DNA from: Pempheris klunzingeri | Lineage: Eukaryota; Chordata; Actinopteri; Acropomatiformes; Pempheridae | Length of the DNA stretch: 64,000 nucleotides | Assembly (NCBI RefSeq): GCF_042242105.1 | Contig: NC_092029.1 | Span: 5,829,885 to 5,893,884 of the forward strand | Reading direction: 5' to 3' | Shown here: piece by piece, positions 1 through 13,499 of the stretch | How the letters are laid out: each line of letters starts with the position of its first letter | How positions within the stretch are numbered: position 1 is the first letter of the stretch | Made by a program: the position numbers and the translations under genes | Notes under the pieces: model-generated | What the model was told of the DNA's origin: nothing | The model's input: the letters and a program-made list of their open reading frames with translations, nothing else | Database searches by the model: none

Positions 1-244
1 TCAAGCAGCTCCTCCGTAATGCAAAAGTGATCTTCATTAGTTATTAGCTGTGCTCTCATCGCACACCGCGGCTGAAACTTTCTACACTAACTTGCTCTCT
101 AATTCTGCCATTTTGGGTCACCTGTAGCAAATTTCTTCTTCTATTACTCATTTTATAGAGAAGCTGCCTCGTTCAAGACAGTTACTCCCCCTAGCGGTGA
201 GACTAAGAAGTACAACACAGTCCAGTGCAGGTTCCACGTGTGGG

Positions 245-338
245 CCGTGTTCCAATACATTTTTACAATTTCCTGCGGGCCAATGAAAATTGGACCACGG
301 GCCGCAGTTGGCCCGCGGGCGTAGTTTGGACACCCCTG
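245..338. mobile_element. hAT-like DNA transposon terminus (solo end)
   Basis: The stretch ends in GTTTGGACACCCCTG, preceded by GGGCCGCAGTTGGCCCGCGG. Read in reverse this is the CAGGGGTGTCCAAAC start seen at the ends of many vertebrate hAT-type elements and their non-autonomous derivatives. I could not find a matching opposite terminus upstream, so this is a truncated or solo end. The family assignment is from memory of the terminal motif. Confidence 0.45.
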
Positions 339-1221
339 CTATAAATACTAGTAGTAGCATCAGTAGAGTAGTGTAACCTTTGTGATAAAAGTGACAGGAA
401 ACAATGTCTAATTTCTGAAGAGCGAGAGAATCATACGGACACACTGCTGCCATTGCATCCCTATGATATTCTCCTAATATTAAAGAAGGAGAGAGGGACT
501 AAAAACTAACCAAGTAGTAGGGTAATCCTACTACTATCCTATTTAGCTATATAATATTTAGATATGTTTGTATATTTGAGAATTATCAAGTATGATGTCA
601 GTTACTGCTTGACGCAATGATTTTTGTATAATATTTGTGTTTGTGTGTGATTACTTGTATCTGCTCCTGTGCAGGATTTCTTGGCTGATCCCATAAGACT
701 CCTCTGGCTGGCGTCCCATCAGAAGTCGTCTCTTGAATGAGAGACGGCTCGATGGTGCTCAGATGGAGAGAGTATTGTCAGAGGAGCTGCATATGACTAA
801 TCAGGACTGGGCTCAGCTCTGCCACAAACCATATTCTGCTGATTCAAAAGGCCACTGACACTCCATGGTTGTGGAAAAGCATGATGGGGCCATTAGACAA
901 AGTCAAGAAATACTGTGGCTTATATTGCTTTGCTTGATGTCCAACACAATATGTGGTAATATATCAGCAGAGCTATTGAAAGCCATTATGGGATTCATTA
1001 TATGATGTAGATAAACATTTGATTGATCCAGCGTGGTGTCAATAATCAGCAACAAACCGTTGATCAAACACATAGGTTACTCATATCCAACCAGCAGGCT
1101 GTCTTGCTGTTGTTTGTGCCTTCTTCCATATGCTACCTGTCTCTATCTTTTTCTCACTCCTTTTTTATCTCTTCCTTCTCTCTCTCTGGTCACTCTCTGC
1201 CTTGCTCCATGCCTCCGTACA

Positions 1222-1470
1222 CATAAAATGGAGGGCAGCGGTGAGGTTCCAATTCAGAACTCATTTGTGGTGCTGCCGGCCCCCTACCCGCTCAGCAGTT
1301 GCCGAGGGGACCCAGGGGAGCCCTATCACAGCTCTATATGCAAATGTCCTTGCACCTGGACAACAGCGTGGGCATGCTGGGACTGGGAGCTTATTTATGC
1401 AAATCTCAGGGAGACAGTCACAGCACAACACAGAGCCGGCCACAGACACTGGTGGCCATATCTCCCCGCC
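1222..1470. promoter_or_regulatory. Candidate regulatory segment with two ATGCAAAT octamers
   Basis: Two perfect POU/Oct octamers (ATGCAAAT) lie at 1338-1345 and 1397-1404 in the same orientation, 59 bases apart. The surrounding 250 bases are noticeably more GC-rich than their flanks. No coding exon fits here. Octamers are established POU-factor sites; the enhancer role is inference from spacing and composition only. Confidence 0.3.
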
Positions 1471-4448
1471 AGCACAACAACTAGTTGGAAAAACGTGAAA
1501 ACATGAAAGATGTGGACCAAGTTGCAAATAGGAAGGACGGAGTGACAGAGTCCAGGAGATTGGTGCAGAGCTTGTGGTAAATAAAATGTATGGATGTGGC
1601 ATGTGGATGTACAGTATGTAGGGATTTGGTGGACTTTTTTTCTTTCTTTTCAAAGAGATCCAGTGAGTCTTGATTGAATGTCTAAGATATGACTAATATT
1701 TACAATGTAACAATTAATATATGGGACCATTAATGATGAAAAGCTTGATTTCTTTGCATGTTTTGCATGACCAGACACACGCACACAGCAAAGGTGTTTG
1801 TTTACACCACTGACAAGAGGCAATGACGCTGAATGTGTTAAAGCGCTCCACGGTGAAACGAGAACAAAACCAATCTTTGTGTCTCAGCTGGCCCTGCCTC
1901 CCGACTGGGCCGCACCACTGTGTGAGACATCACACAGGAAAACGCTCCCTCTCTGCATACAACAGGCCACATTAATGTGCAAATGTATGCAAGAAAATTT
2001 CAGAAAAGCTGAAATTACTGAGCCAAATGAGGTAGCTGCACTCAAATTGTTGGGATTATGAATAATTACCACACGTTTTATGGAACTTTCCTCTATTTCC
2101 TCTGAAACAATGACTTCAGTGGTTTAATTGAGGAAAATCCAAACGTTGGTGTGAAGTTTTTGTTTTTTGAGTGGCTGAAGGTAGAAGCTACATATTCCCA
2201 TTTTAATATGCTGAATCAGGGGACATGAACGGAGTCTCTGCCATTTCTCTTAGTTTTCGCTAAACTTCATGCATGTCAAGTCTTTGTAATTCTCCACAGA
2301 GAACTCAGAGGAGAGGCTTGTAGACTTGTTGTGCTGAGGTGACAATGTTACTCCAGACAAATATTTCCTAAAAGCCTCAGCTGCCAACAAACAGCGCTGA
2401 GCAGTAACGCATTTGTTGCTAACATGTAACAAGTAGAGTCCATCTGGGAGCTTGTTATCAGTTTAGTTTCTCCTCATTATGACCACGGTGCACTGTTTGC
2501 TCGATACCTGGGCTGCATGTGAAGCCAAGTGGTTATCCTCCATAACAACTGCACTCTCTTCAAAAGGAATCATCTTATTTTTAACTTGTGTCATCTTATC
2601 TAACTTAATGTGGTGTCTTCTTTGCTGGCTTGCCATCGTTCACCACTTGTAAATCTGCATCCAGAAATCATCTGGTGGTGTTCAGAGTCGGACGGTTGGT
2701 GAACTCTGTGAAGGCTTGACTTGTGCAGTGCTAATACATAAAATCACTAAGCTAGCTGTTAAAGGCCACTAAATACCTCCAAACTGTGTGGGCGGGCAGC
2801 TTGTTAAACCATACTGGCTCTATTTCTACCAGTGTTTAATACTGAAGATGTGACCTGTGGGTGTGGAGAGCTTTTAAAGGCACCTTTGACAGAGCCAAGC
2901 TAAATGACAAATGATGCTTGCTAACAAACAATGAAATCCTTCTAACATCTCTGCTATCAATCTCCCAGTTCAAGGAAAGGCATCCTAAAACTTGGGGCAA
3001 TGTCCTTTTAATCTGAGGACTTGAAAGGGCAGATCAGGTAAGAGCGGGGTGTTTTAATGGTAATTAAACCATTGGCTGACGTGCTGTGCCTTAAACAGTA
3101 GTGGCCATGAAGGAAGCGGGTCTCATAGCGCTGTAATTCACCCCGAGAATGATGCACCAGCCTGGGGGCTGACTGGCAGCTTTGATGCTCTGATCACCAG
3201 GATGCTGCCTCTTACCTTCTGGTTCAAAACCAGCAGAGTAGAAAAGAGACGGGAGACGAGGTGGTTACGAATGATGGCTTATGACTCTTTGTGGTTTGAT
3301 TGAGAGCAGCAACAAACATGGATATGACGTAAGGTGCTTTAAAAAATGTAGATGAGTCCATCATGAAAAGCAGATGAAAGGAGTCTTTGGTGATGTGGAC
3401 CAAGAAGAAAAATGTCAGAGAAGAAAATGACTTAAAGAAAGAGGTAGAGGAGAGAGGGGATGGGGATGGAGGAGGGCTAGGACGGCTGTTGTTATTGTGT
3501 TTGATGTAGTGCTTGACAAGAGAGAGAGTTTAGAAATGCTTGTGTAGTACGAGGCAGAGGAAGAGAGGGTTCATTTAAATGCATGCTCACTCAGGGCCCA
3601 TACGGAGTGGGTGTCTGTTGAGAATTCATCATGGCCTTACTGATAAAGCCTCAGCCTCTTAGCGAGGGGAAAGGAGAGACAGATCACTCTCTTGAGGTGA
3701 GATTGCCTCGTGGATGGACACTTGTTATGTAGAAATACACAACACTGACGGATATTACCATGGCACTTTCGGACTGGTTAGTCATCCCTCCATCCTCCAT
3801 CCATCCATTCAACCATCCTGCCTTTTTCCCCAGGTTGGATATGAAGTGCTCTCTGGGGACCATAAGCTGCAGACTGCATCAGTAATTAAAGCTTCACAAC
3901 AATTAGGAGGAAAGTTTTCAGAGAGAGAAATTTCACCATCTGTTTTTACAACGCATGCAGGTAGCTATGTTGAAATTACAAGGGATCCGTTTAAACTCAG
4001 TTAAATGTATAGAAAACAGACAGAATTAGGAAGTTGAAGATCTCTATCTGGTGATCTCTGCTACGCCTGACCATGACATAGCCTAATATATATAATAACC
4101 CCTGCTTTATTTTGTACTTGGGTTTCATGATGTGTACTAGGTCATACGTGTGGATGTATATGTGTGATATTTGCAGTTTGTGAGTAAAACTCTTTGAAAG
4201 ATTGGACTAAAGTATAACTATGTCTGATACACAGTGGTTATTCGATGCAGGTGCAGATGAGGTTGTCTGTATGCTGAATCAGCAAGCACACTGTGTTTTT
4301 TCTCATTTGCTTGTTCTGGCAATTAGCTTTTGAACCTCCATCATGTCCTTGTACAGAACTGTCCTACCTACATGCATCTGCCCCTGTGCAGAAGCCTCCT
4401 GCTGCTCAGGACAGGGAAACCAAAACAATTCTCTCCCCCTCCTCCGTT

Positions 4449-4458
<10 letters not shown>

Positions 4459-4497
<39 letters not shown>
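4459..4497. repeat. (CA)n microsatellite
   Basis: An uninterrupted CA dinucleotide run of about 19 units follows a short TC-rich lead-in. The peptide frames that cross it are artefacts of the repeat. Confidence 0.95.
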
Positions 4498-4500
<3 letters not shown>

Positions 4501-7500
4501 ATAAGTCAAAACTAATCCAAACACAATCTTCCATCTGTTTACACTCCAATCTCCTGAAAAAGTTACTGATTTTTCTGCATTTTTTCATCTCTAATGTGAT
4601 AGACGGGCAAACTTTTTTTTGAAGTGCAGGGGGATTTGGTGGGCTGGCATGGTGGCAGTGGTGGCGGTGGTGGTGAAGTAGGCAGCAATTAGCGTGCCGC
4701 TAATGAACTCCCTCTCATTATCAGTGAATCAACAGGCCTGTGCTAATTACGGTTAGCAGGACAGACTCCTCTCTCCCACTGCGACTGGCTTCAAGGTCCC
4801 TCCGGAGCTGCAACACACCGGATGGTCTGCCAGCAGCCACAGGTGCAAAGCACTCCCTGCCAATGTTAAAAACAGAACATAACACATGCACACACACACA
4901 AACGTGGGGTCTGACAAACACACAGATCCAGGGACCAATACTCTCCCTGTCATGTTGTGGTCATCTCATGCAGATGGCCCCATTGCACAGCCTTTTTTTG
5001 TTAGAAATTAAAGTGGACTTTGTTAACTGAATGCATTTCTTTTCAGCCTCCATAGCTCTTACAATGTTTAGGTATAATTCCAGCTCATTATACTTTGCAA
5101 TTCCAATATATTCATAGTTTTGGCCATGATAACATTAGTACTAACCAAGTTAATAGCTAAGATCTGAGAACATGCCAACATCACTAAAAAGAAGTCAGAT
5201 GGATGGTCAGAGAGGTTTTAAAGCTGCATTATTAGATATTTTCATTTTAATATAATCATTGAGTAAATAACCAACATGTTCTCATTCCCAGGGCGTCAAT
5301 TACCATCACTTTGTCACCCCCTTTGATGTCTGATATCGACACACAGGGCACCCTTTAGCCTCTGTATGAGATGCTGTAGTGTATAACGTCCACATATGGA
5401 GGTATGGGGGTGGTTGGATGGCTCAGTATTTTTAGGCCCTGGGAATGAGAACAGGGTGAAATAATGTGGCATGTGAGAGGCTTCGCTTGTAATAACGAAC
5501 CCACAGGAAATTATCAGCCAACTCAGCAGTTCCCCTCAGTTCTAAAGAATGCTTTAGGATCTTTCAACTTATTGTTTTAGTTTTACAGAGGGAGACAAAA
5601 AATGTGTCTTACATTTGTCAAATGGCCATTAACACGACATCAAATTAATGCTAATGTTGCTTGCCTCCTGCTGGATAACACGTAGTATAGTATAAGTTGA
5701 TACTCTGTCAGTGTTTTGTTTTCTGCTTATTTCCCTGCCCTGAAGCAATCATAAAACCTATGAATACGGCTTTAAACAAACTCCAGGTTAGCCCAAATGT
5801 GAATAGTAAAATGTTCCTGGTACTTAGCAATTATCTAAGCATGTGCAAAGTAATCATAACTGATAGGAATTATGACCAAAAGTGGAAAAACAAGCCCAAG
5901 TTGTGTTCAGCTGGTGTCAACCTTTAAGCTGTACAGGTGGTGTATATGTTTTAAGTGGCATATTATGACAAAATCTTACAGTTACCTCTCAACATTCCCC
6001 TGCTCTGCAAACAAGTGTTTGACAAGAGACACAGCAAGATCCATTAATCAAATGCCACTTGTAAGCCAGCAGTGGCCCTCGCCTATCAAACACTAAATAC
6101 TTATTGAAAAGCACAAGTTCTAATTCCATTGATAACAGGACTAAAGGCTTTTCAGTGAGTCACTGAGGCGAGCAAACACCAAAAAGATTCTTGGTGTCAA
6201 CCCACAGCGTGAGCCATAAGATGGGACCTAGGCATGTAAAATAGCCCTCCTCACCCCACCTCCCTCCTTTCTATCCATAACTTAAGCAGAGATCAGTGGC
6301 TAACACTCTTAATCCCAAGGGGGTGCTTTCTGAGCTGTAATTTAAAAATAGCGTTTTAATAACACACCACTGCTACAGTACATTAATCTCAGAATTAATT
6401 ATCTACCCCACCCCCAGCCTATTTACTTGAAAGAGGCTCTTTGCTGCATTTCTTGTGTTTTAGTTCTATTTATTCCAAGAGTGAGCGGATAAAGAGATGC
6501 ATGTGGAGTGTCTTGTGTGGAGTGCAGTAATTATGCAGTTGCTAGTATATTGCCAGTATGTATATGAAAACCAGCAAATAAATTAGAGCTGCGGGGTGTC
6601 ATCAGCATAAATGGTCAGTAAGGTGAGATTTTCTTAAATGGCACACAGTCTTTCTGAAACTGTGCAATGTAAACAAGAAACAATTCAATTAAGGAGTGCA
6701 TTAAATACAAATGTGAGCTTAATTTAAAGATATTGTAACAAACAGCTGCGGTATGGAGAATAACTTCATGTTTGTTTACATTTTTATGCAAGAAAATGTT
6801 TTTAATCAAATGTCACTCCTAGCAATAGAAAATCAATTCCGAAGAGAAATTAAAGAGCATAATGTGACTGCAAGTCAGGCCTAAAGGCACCGCAAATATT
6901 CAAAAACAATATTAAACTGTGATAAATAAAATATGAACCTTCTTTGGCAATATAACATTCAAGCGTCAGGGGACGTGGGCACTTAATGCAAGTTAATGAA
7001 ACACAAGAATCATGTTTAAAGGCACGGCAATCACTGAGCATTTGTCGAAAGGTGATGATCGTGTTGCTGAGCCCTCTGGCAGAAGTTGCAGGCTGACAAG
7101 AGATCAAGTTGAACACTGACACTGATTATCAGTATATGAGCTGGGGATGTTAATAAAAATGATGTTAAAAAAAGACAAATCCGTCTTGTTCTCTTTCCCC
7201 CTCGCTTCCTGTTTCCCTGATTGACTGACTGACTGACCTCTATTGTCATCGCTCTACAGCTGACAGTGATCTCCACACATACATCACTTTGTATGTTCTC
7301 GGCTGAATAGCGGCAACGTGCATGAACTCTGCATGAGGCAGGTGCCCCCGGGTCTGTGTATCACAGATAACCTTTACAAGGAGGTGTAGTTCACGCCTCC
7401 CAGCCCCGGCACCTTCCTGCTATCACATCAAAGGATCTGGATGTGGTGAAATTCAGTCACTGGAGAGACAGTCAGGGCTTGGCATGCATGATTGATGTCG

Positions 7501-8039
7501 ACTTTTGCAACATTAGGTATCATAAGGTGTAATATAGGAGATAGTATTAAGTGTAAGATGAGCGCTGAGCGTGTTGTAGGAAATGGGAAATTGGTTGACA
7601 GCTCTTGGTGTTTTATAGTTTCCTTGCTGGTCTTTTTCTGTTCTGGATTTCTGACCATAGCTATAAAAACAAAGACCTGCTAATAATTTGTGTTATGCAA
7701 TGTGTTAACTCAGTCCTCCTCCGTATCTCTGTCTGCCTCCCTTTTTGGTTGCCTGTGTGTTTTGTCTTCCCTGCCCAATCCCTCACACACATAGTGAATC
7801 CCTTGCAGACTTTCATGTTTCAATTAAGGTTTGATTGAGTTATGAAATATACAAGTCTTGCAACCAAACCATGACAAAATGACATACATTTCTGTTGTTT
7901 GTGACATGACTCTCATGTCTCCTACATGACATCCTATTAATTTTGTTTATATCGAGGCAGGTGGTTGTCAGTAAAAGTCATTTCGTCAATCAATTTTTTT
8001 CGGACGGACTATTTTTCAAATGAAAAAATAAGTTGCTAA

Positions 8040-8250
8040 TTTTGTCAGTGCTCTTTCTAGACACTGCAGGTTTAATTGCTAATTGTTAACTGGGAATGAA
8101 TGCATTTGCATATTAATTAGTTAGCCCATTTGCATTTTTAATTTGCTGCCTTCAAAGGGGGTGAGATAAAAGGTCGCACAATTCTGAATAATTTAAATAA
8201 TTTATGCTCCATTGGTGAAAAGAAGCTGAACAGAAGTGTTCTGCGGATAT
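8040..8250. promoter_or_regulatory. Candidate conserved non-coding element with paired reverse octamers
   Basis: Two ATTTGCAT octamers lie at 8104-8111 and 8128-8135, 24 bases apart, separated by TATTAATTAGTTAG, which holds a homeodomain-type TTAATTAG core. The combination of octamers and TAAT cores in an AT-rich block of a gene-poor region resembles developmental enhancers. Conservation cannot be tested from one sequence. Confidence 0.33.
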
Positions 8251-10399
8251 TAACCCCTGAGAGCTTTTACCGAATAAAGCACTCCAAAAATTGTTTTAAC
8301 AAATCTAATTAAACGGAAAAAGGTCTGAACACACAACCACCCAGAGCACTAGGAGCTAGAGTGTGTCCTCGGGAACAAAAAACGCTCAGGAGAGAGTGAT
8401 GGAGGGTGTATGGATATGGAGGACGAGACTTCCAGCCCTCCATCCGGATATGAAGGCCTCTCGTAGTCTTTTCATCATTCAGATTGATCAAATACCCCTA
8501 CAGGAATGCTGATGGAGTCAGTGCTTGGTACTGTAATAGTAATTCTCTCTGAAGTTAAGCTGCTCTTTGCAACGTGTCGTACTTCATAAGCAATCAAAGA
8601 GATGCATGTACTGTGGTGGATCCTTGAAAGTTAGCCGAGACTAATTTCAACTGCGCGTCCAAGTTGTCATTTTAATGAATGGACACAACTAGCACAAGTA
8701 AATTCATCAGATCACCACAGGGAAGTTGTAGCAAATAGACAGTATTTGCAGCCATGTGTTGTTCAATTGAATTTTCTTCTCGTCTTGTAACTACTGAAGT
8801 GTCCATTTAGGAAAAAAAAAACTTCTTTCCATTTTTGGGTGCAAGGAGCTGATATTTTCTCTCCCTCTTCTTCAACCAGGTCCCGACTGCATTGTGAGAC
8901 TGTCTCCTCTCCTTTGTCCCAGTGATCTTAATTACAGGCCCTGGGCCCTGCGCACAGAAGCCCATTTAAATCAGAACACATCCAGCTTCCATTATGGGCT
9001 TGGCATTTGGTCTTTGTGCCCATGCTCTTAAATTACATGCTGCCAATCCTAGTGGGCATGGGCAAGATGAGGAGCGGAGGATGGGTGAGAGATGAGGTGA
9101 AAGGGGGATGAGAGAAAGGAGAGAGGGGGCTGAGAGTAACAGTGGAGGGGGCCACAGGCTACACTTGTCGACAGAAAGTCCCCCCTCCCTCCTTCTTCTG
9201 CCCTCTTTATCACCAGATAACTTATGTAAAGTAGCAGATGAAACCCATTCCCATTCATGTCGGCCTGATTGTCAGAATAAGCTTGCATTCCTTTGAAAAG
9301 TGATTGACCGTCTGAAAGGGTACAAATTAGGGGCCTGTTCGTCTTTTCTTCTCCGGTCGTAGGGTTTATTTGCGGCAGATTCACCCAGGCCCAAAATTAA
9401 GTGAACTCAGGCAGGGATGAATGGAAGAGCTCTGATTGAATAATTGATTTCCTTTGTGCGGCCTGTGTTTAAGAGGGATAACTAGACATCCTTTGGAGTG
9501 TAATGATTGTAATTACTGCGATGACTGGTCATGTCAAATATGACACAGGAAAGGACTGTTATTAACCTTTATTCTCCACATAGAAAAAAAAAACTAACTC
9601 AGTATCCTCTTGTCTCTTTCGTCTGCATATGGGTTTCACCTCTGGTGGAGGCATGGCTGGCGTAGGTTGAACGCATGGATGAACTCATTCCCCGTCTTCT
9701 ACTCCTGGCCCATGAAGGTAGATGGGTAATTGACTGTGCAGTCGGAGTCACTGGTGTGTCAATGACTCAGGCGGCTAGTGAGCCTTGGGGTAACTCTCAA
9801 AGTACAATGCGTTATGGCTCCAGAATTTAAGTGTAAAAGATAGGAGTTATAGCCGTGTTCATGATATCTGTCAGATTCCCATATGCCTTAACCTCTCAAG
9901 CAGTGCGGCCCGAATTGAGCTTTAATGCACTTGATGCATTTGAGGGCCTCAGTGAAACAGACATTCATCATGTAGTGATCAGACACAGTCTGCTGAAGTT
10001 ACTGGACATGTGGTCCATATGAATCACAGATGCCGCCACTGATCTACTGAGACTTGTCTTGCCCAAACAGTGAGGTCTGATACCCCAGCTTTAAAGCTGC
10101 ATATGTAGACTTGACTGGTTGGAGCGAGTCTCTGCTCCAAGCTGGCCTGAGCTCTGACCCAAACGCTCTCACTGTATTCGTCCTTTTGTACAATTCAATA
10201 TACTATATAGAGGCTGTTAAACAAAACTTTACTTTGTGAGGGAAGCAACTGATTAAGCTGTAAACACAATCGATACCTTATGAAGTTATAAAGTTGATAC
10301 AGTAAACATGCTGGCAAACAGCTGCCTATTTGCACATCCAACAGACAAAGAGCAACATTAGCATTCAATTTGTGTCACTTGTCTTGGTAGCGGACAAAG

Positions 10400-10500
10400 C
10401 TAAGACCGATGCTTTCTCTTTTAGCTCTGTTTTGTTGTACACCAACTCCTGAGAACAAAATATCTGTCTCTATTGCATCTGTAAAAAAGGTTAATGAGAG
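10400..10500 (-). repeat. Dispersed repeat, copy 1 of 3
   Basis: The plus strand reads TTTTAGCTCTGTTTTGTTGT, then ACACCAACTCCTGAGAACAA. Its reverse complement matches the segment near 23.5 kb (CAGGAGATGGTGGAGAGCAA, then AACAGAGCTAAAAGG) and another near 45.43 kb. I recognise it as a short interspersed fish repeat but cannot name the family. Confidence 0.5.
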
Positions 10501-10530
10501 AATGAACGGTAAAGCTGTGGGCTGTAAAAA

Positions 10531-10554
10531 CAACAACAACAACAACAACAACAA
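10531..10554. repeat. (AAC)n microsatellite
   Basis: Eight CAA/AAC trinucleotide units in a row. The Asn run in one frame is a repeat artefact. Confidence 0.9.
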
Positions 10555-12929
10555 TGAGCTGGAAGATGGTAAAACGCTCCTTAGAACTGAGAGGAAGTTC
10601 AGCGTTGAATGATAATTCTCTGTGGTTTCATCACTGCAATCAACCCCTGTTACATTACATTACACAAAGTCATTTGATCCATTGCTGATGTGAAAATATT
10701 GATTAGTGCAGCTTTAAAGTAGTGCAGCTCAGGTTTTTGTATTTGTTAATATAACAAGGTCTCTCCTTAAACAGAACAGCAGAGAGACAAGACTGCGGTT
10801 ATGATGTCAAATTGAAACCAATCCTGGCCGTCCTCTATACGCTGTGAATAATTGAACAACTGCAAGGCCACTGTGACAGCCCCCGTGATGATTTTACTGG
10901 GATATGTAGAGGCTGTATGATTCACAGCTGTAAGGCCTACCGTCAAATAAAACTCATTTGGATGTAAAATCTGAGACATTCTACAAGCCCATGGAGTCAG
11001 TCACTAATTCAGTGTCAGTGGACCACCTCTTTGAAGGGTCATGAAATTATCAAATCAAGACTTGATGCTGTGTTTTCCATTTGAGGCCATTTGAGTTTTC
11101 CATTTGAGGCAGTTGTGTTTGTTTGTGGATGCTGACTGTCACTTATACCACAACACAAATTCTCATAAAGAGTTTCCCTTTAAGTGAAGGGCCCATGGGA
11201 AACTTGACAGAGGCTGAATTTTACCACATTTTGGCATCATATCCATTTAATTTTTGCCCCTTTTCCCCTTTTTAATCTGTCCAACTATGTGTCCCATTCA
11301 CCACACTGTGGACAGATCCATCCTGCTCCAAGCAAAACTTTTAGTGACATTTAAGTCGCTTGTTCCTAATCTGTCACCAGAAACCTGAGGCCTCGTTGCC
11401 CTTCAGTTGAACCTCCAGAGTCAGTGCTGCCAGCCTCACCAGCTGTGGAGACAACTGAAAAACTTCATTTGAAGCCTTTAATTAGGTACCACAAGCACTT
11501 GCACAGGAAAAGTGTGACCAGTGAGCACCGGACAGATGGCACCACAGCAAAACATTTTCCCCATGACCCAGTTCAAGCATGGCTTATCAATATCTAAATC
11601 AAATTGTTCATATTAGAGAGCTGAAAGAATTATTTTTTAGCCATGCCAGTGGCGTGGCTCCAGGGATGGCAGCATCATAGCCATAGCAGCAATCGCACAG
11701 GTAAAATCAGGGTTAAGCTATCCTCGGTGAATAATACTCACTACATTAAAACATGCATTTCTTGTGAATTGTTGGTGATGTATTTGTACTGCTTTAATAG
11801 GAACTCAGACTCCCACTGGCTCCCACATAACTCCAACCATGGGTGAAATACATTTCTTTAATAATGACTCTGTATCATCAAGTGTCCAGGTGAGCCAACG
11901 TGGACAATACTAGGATACTGGGACTAGTTTACCTAAATGGAATGCACTCAGTTGTAATGTTATTGAGTATAACTGTGCTTTTCCCACTATGGCATACAAA
12001 AACAGTTACCGTGGAAAAGGCCTGTCTGTTAAAGCACTTGAAGTAGCAAAATGAAGCAATTTTGGAGCACCAAAGCCTTAAACAACAGGGGAAAAAAATC
12101 GAAGTGAATTGCATCTTAAGCTGTGTTTACTTGGAGTGGCTCACAAGACTCACAATGTGGCTTCAGTGTGTGTTTTATAAAGAAACAAACTAATGATAGC
12201 ATGTGACCTGAGTGTTAGCAAGGTGAATCTAAGGTGCACATGGTCTAATACTGCCAGGAAAAGCCCATACCAAATGTTGGCATAAACATCCATACATGCT
12301 AGACATCAGGATGCTTAGCATTGTCATGCTGCTAGTGTGACTGCAGACTCTTAGTTCCTCGCTCTTGTTTTATTTGACAGCATTATTTCAATAAAGATTT
12401 CTTCTTCATTCTGTTGTTCATTCAGTTTAAAGAGTATGTAGGACCCTCCTGCTGAAATATTCAGGACACAGCAGAGCGTCAGTGAGAGGCCCCTGAGCTC
12501 CCTGACCACCATCAGGACCTTAAAGCGCTGATGAAGTTTTTTCACTGTAAAAAAAACTTTAGACACACCTACTTTTTCAGGCTTATTGAATGAAATGCTC
12601 TTAATCCCACTCTGCTCTTTAACATCATAAGCTGTGCCACTGATGCTCCCCTGTCCCTTCTTAAGACAATACTCGTGAAACCTGTAATGGGTTTTTAAGC
12701 TTTTTTAATCAAAAAACCTCCATCATTCGTCAGAGTATTACCTCAGCTGTAGATCCCCCAAATACTTGTTTTGCTCTCTTCAACACTGTCTTTCAAGGTA
12801 CACTGTTGACAATGTCAATAAAATGAGCCCCTCCTAATGCCTTGTGGACACTAATTTGTGTAATTATTTCCTTCACCCTGGTAGTGTGCCTCAGTATTTC
12901 AAAAATGTTTCCACATGATTTGAACAATT

Positions 12930-13480
12930 TTAGATCCATTTCTAATGGCCAAAGCCCCGCAGAGTATTGGTGCAAATCAACTTTTGGCATTTAAGAAAGA
13001 TAATTCAGTGTTTCCATCCTTCAAACCAGGTTTTAGAGCTCACCACAGTACAGAAATGGCCCTTCCTAAAGTCATGAATGACTTGCTTTTAGCTGCTGAC
13101 ACTAGACATGCTTTCATTTTAGTAGTCCTGGATCTCAGTGCAGGATTTGACACAGTTTATCACACCGTCTTCTTCCATCTAGAGCAATAAGTAGTAGCAG
13201 CAAGTGATTTAAATCTTACAGACAGGACTGTCTGTGCTGGCATTACTGAGTCAAGGTCTTCCCTCTCTAGGCTGTATTATGGGAGACCTCAGGTTTCAGT
13301 GTTTGGCCTGATTCTGTTCACGGTTTACATGCTGCTATTGGGACAACTCATAAGATCACACATTAATTCCAGTTTTACACAGACACTACCCAGGTTTACC
13401 TCAGTTCGATGAATTCTCCCACTTAGTGTGTGAACTGTCTCGGGGACATTCATAAATGGATGACTCAAAAAAAGTTATAT
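12930..13480 (+). mobile_element. Decayed L2-type LINE reverse transcriptase fragment
   Basis: The plus strand encodes reverse-transcriptase segments typical of fish L2/Maui LINEs. ANQLLAFKKDNSVFPSFKPG is followed by FRAHHSTEMALPKVMNDLLL and then LVVLDLSAGFDTVYH, which is motif A with its catalytic aspartate. After a stop near 13,188, YLTDRTVCAG, GRPQVSVFGLILF and related pieces continue in a neighbouring frame. Stops and frame changes interrupt the reading, so this is an inactive relic. Weaker traces may extend upstream to about 12.6 kb. It is in an intergenic setting and does not affect a host exon. Confidence 0.8.
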
Positions 13481-13499
13481 TATGCGGGTGCCTTTCATG

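Larger units (their letters stand above)
339..12300. other. Gene-poor intergenic region
   Basis: I see no exon series, no recognisable protein domain and no RNA gene in this 12-kb stretch. Open frames are short, lack splice context and encode low-complexity or composition-driven peptides. It contains a (CA)n tract near 4.46 kb, an (AAC)n tract near 10.53 kb, one copy of a dispersed repeat near 10.4 kb and two paired-octamer segments listed separately. Confidence 0.6.

Noticed and set aside
1033-1506. 157-codon plus-strand open frame
   Set aside because: Overlapping open frames in several registers of a pyrimidine-rich tract; no homology recognised. The octamer pair is the better explanation of the local signal.
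9049-9384. 111-codon minus-strand frame
   Set aside because: Purine/pyrimidine-skewed tract with open frames on both strands; no domain.
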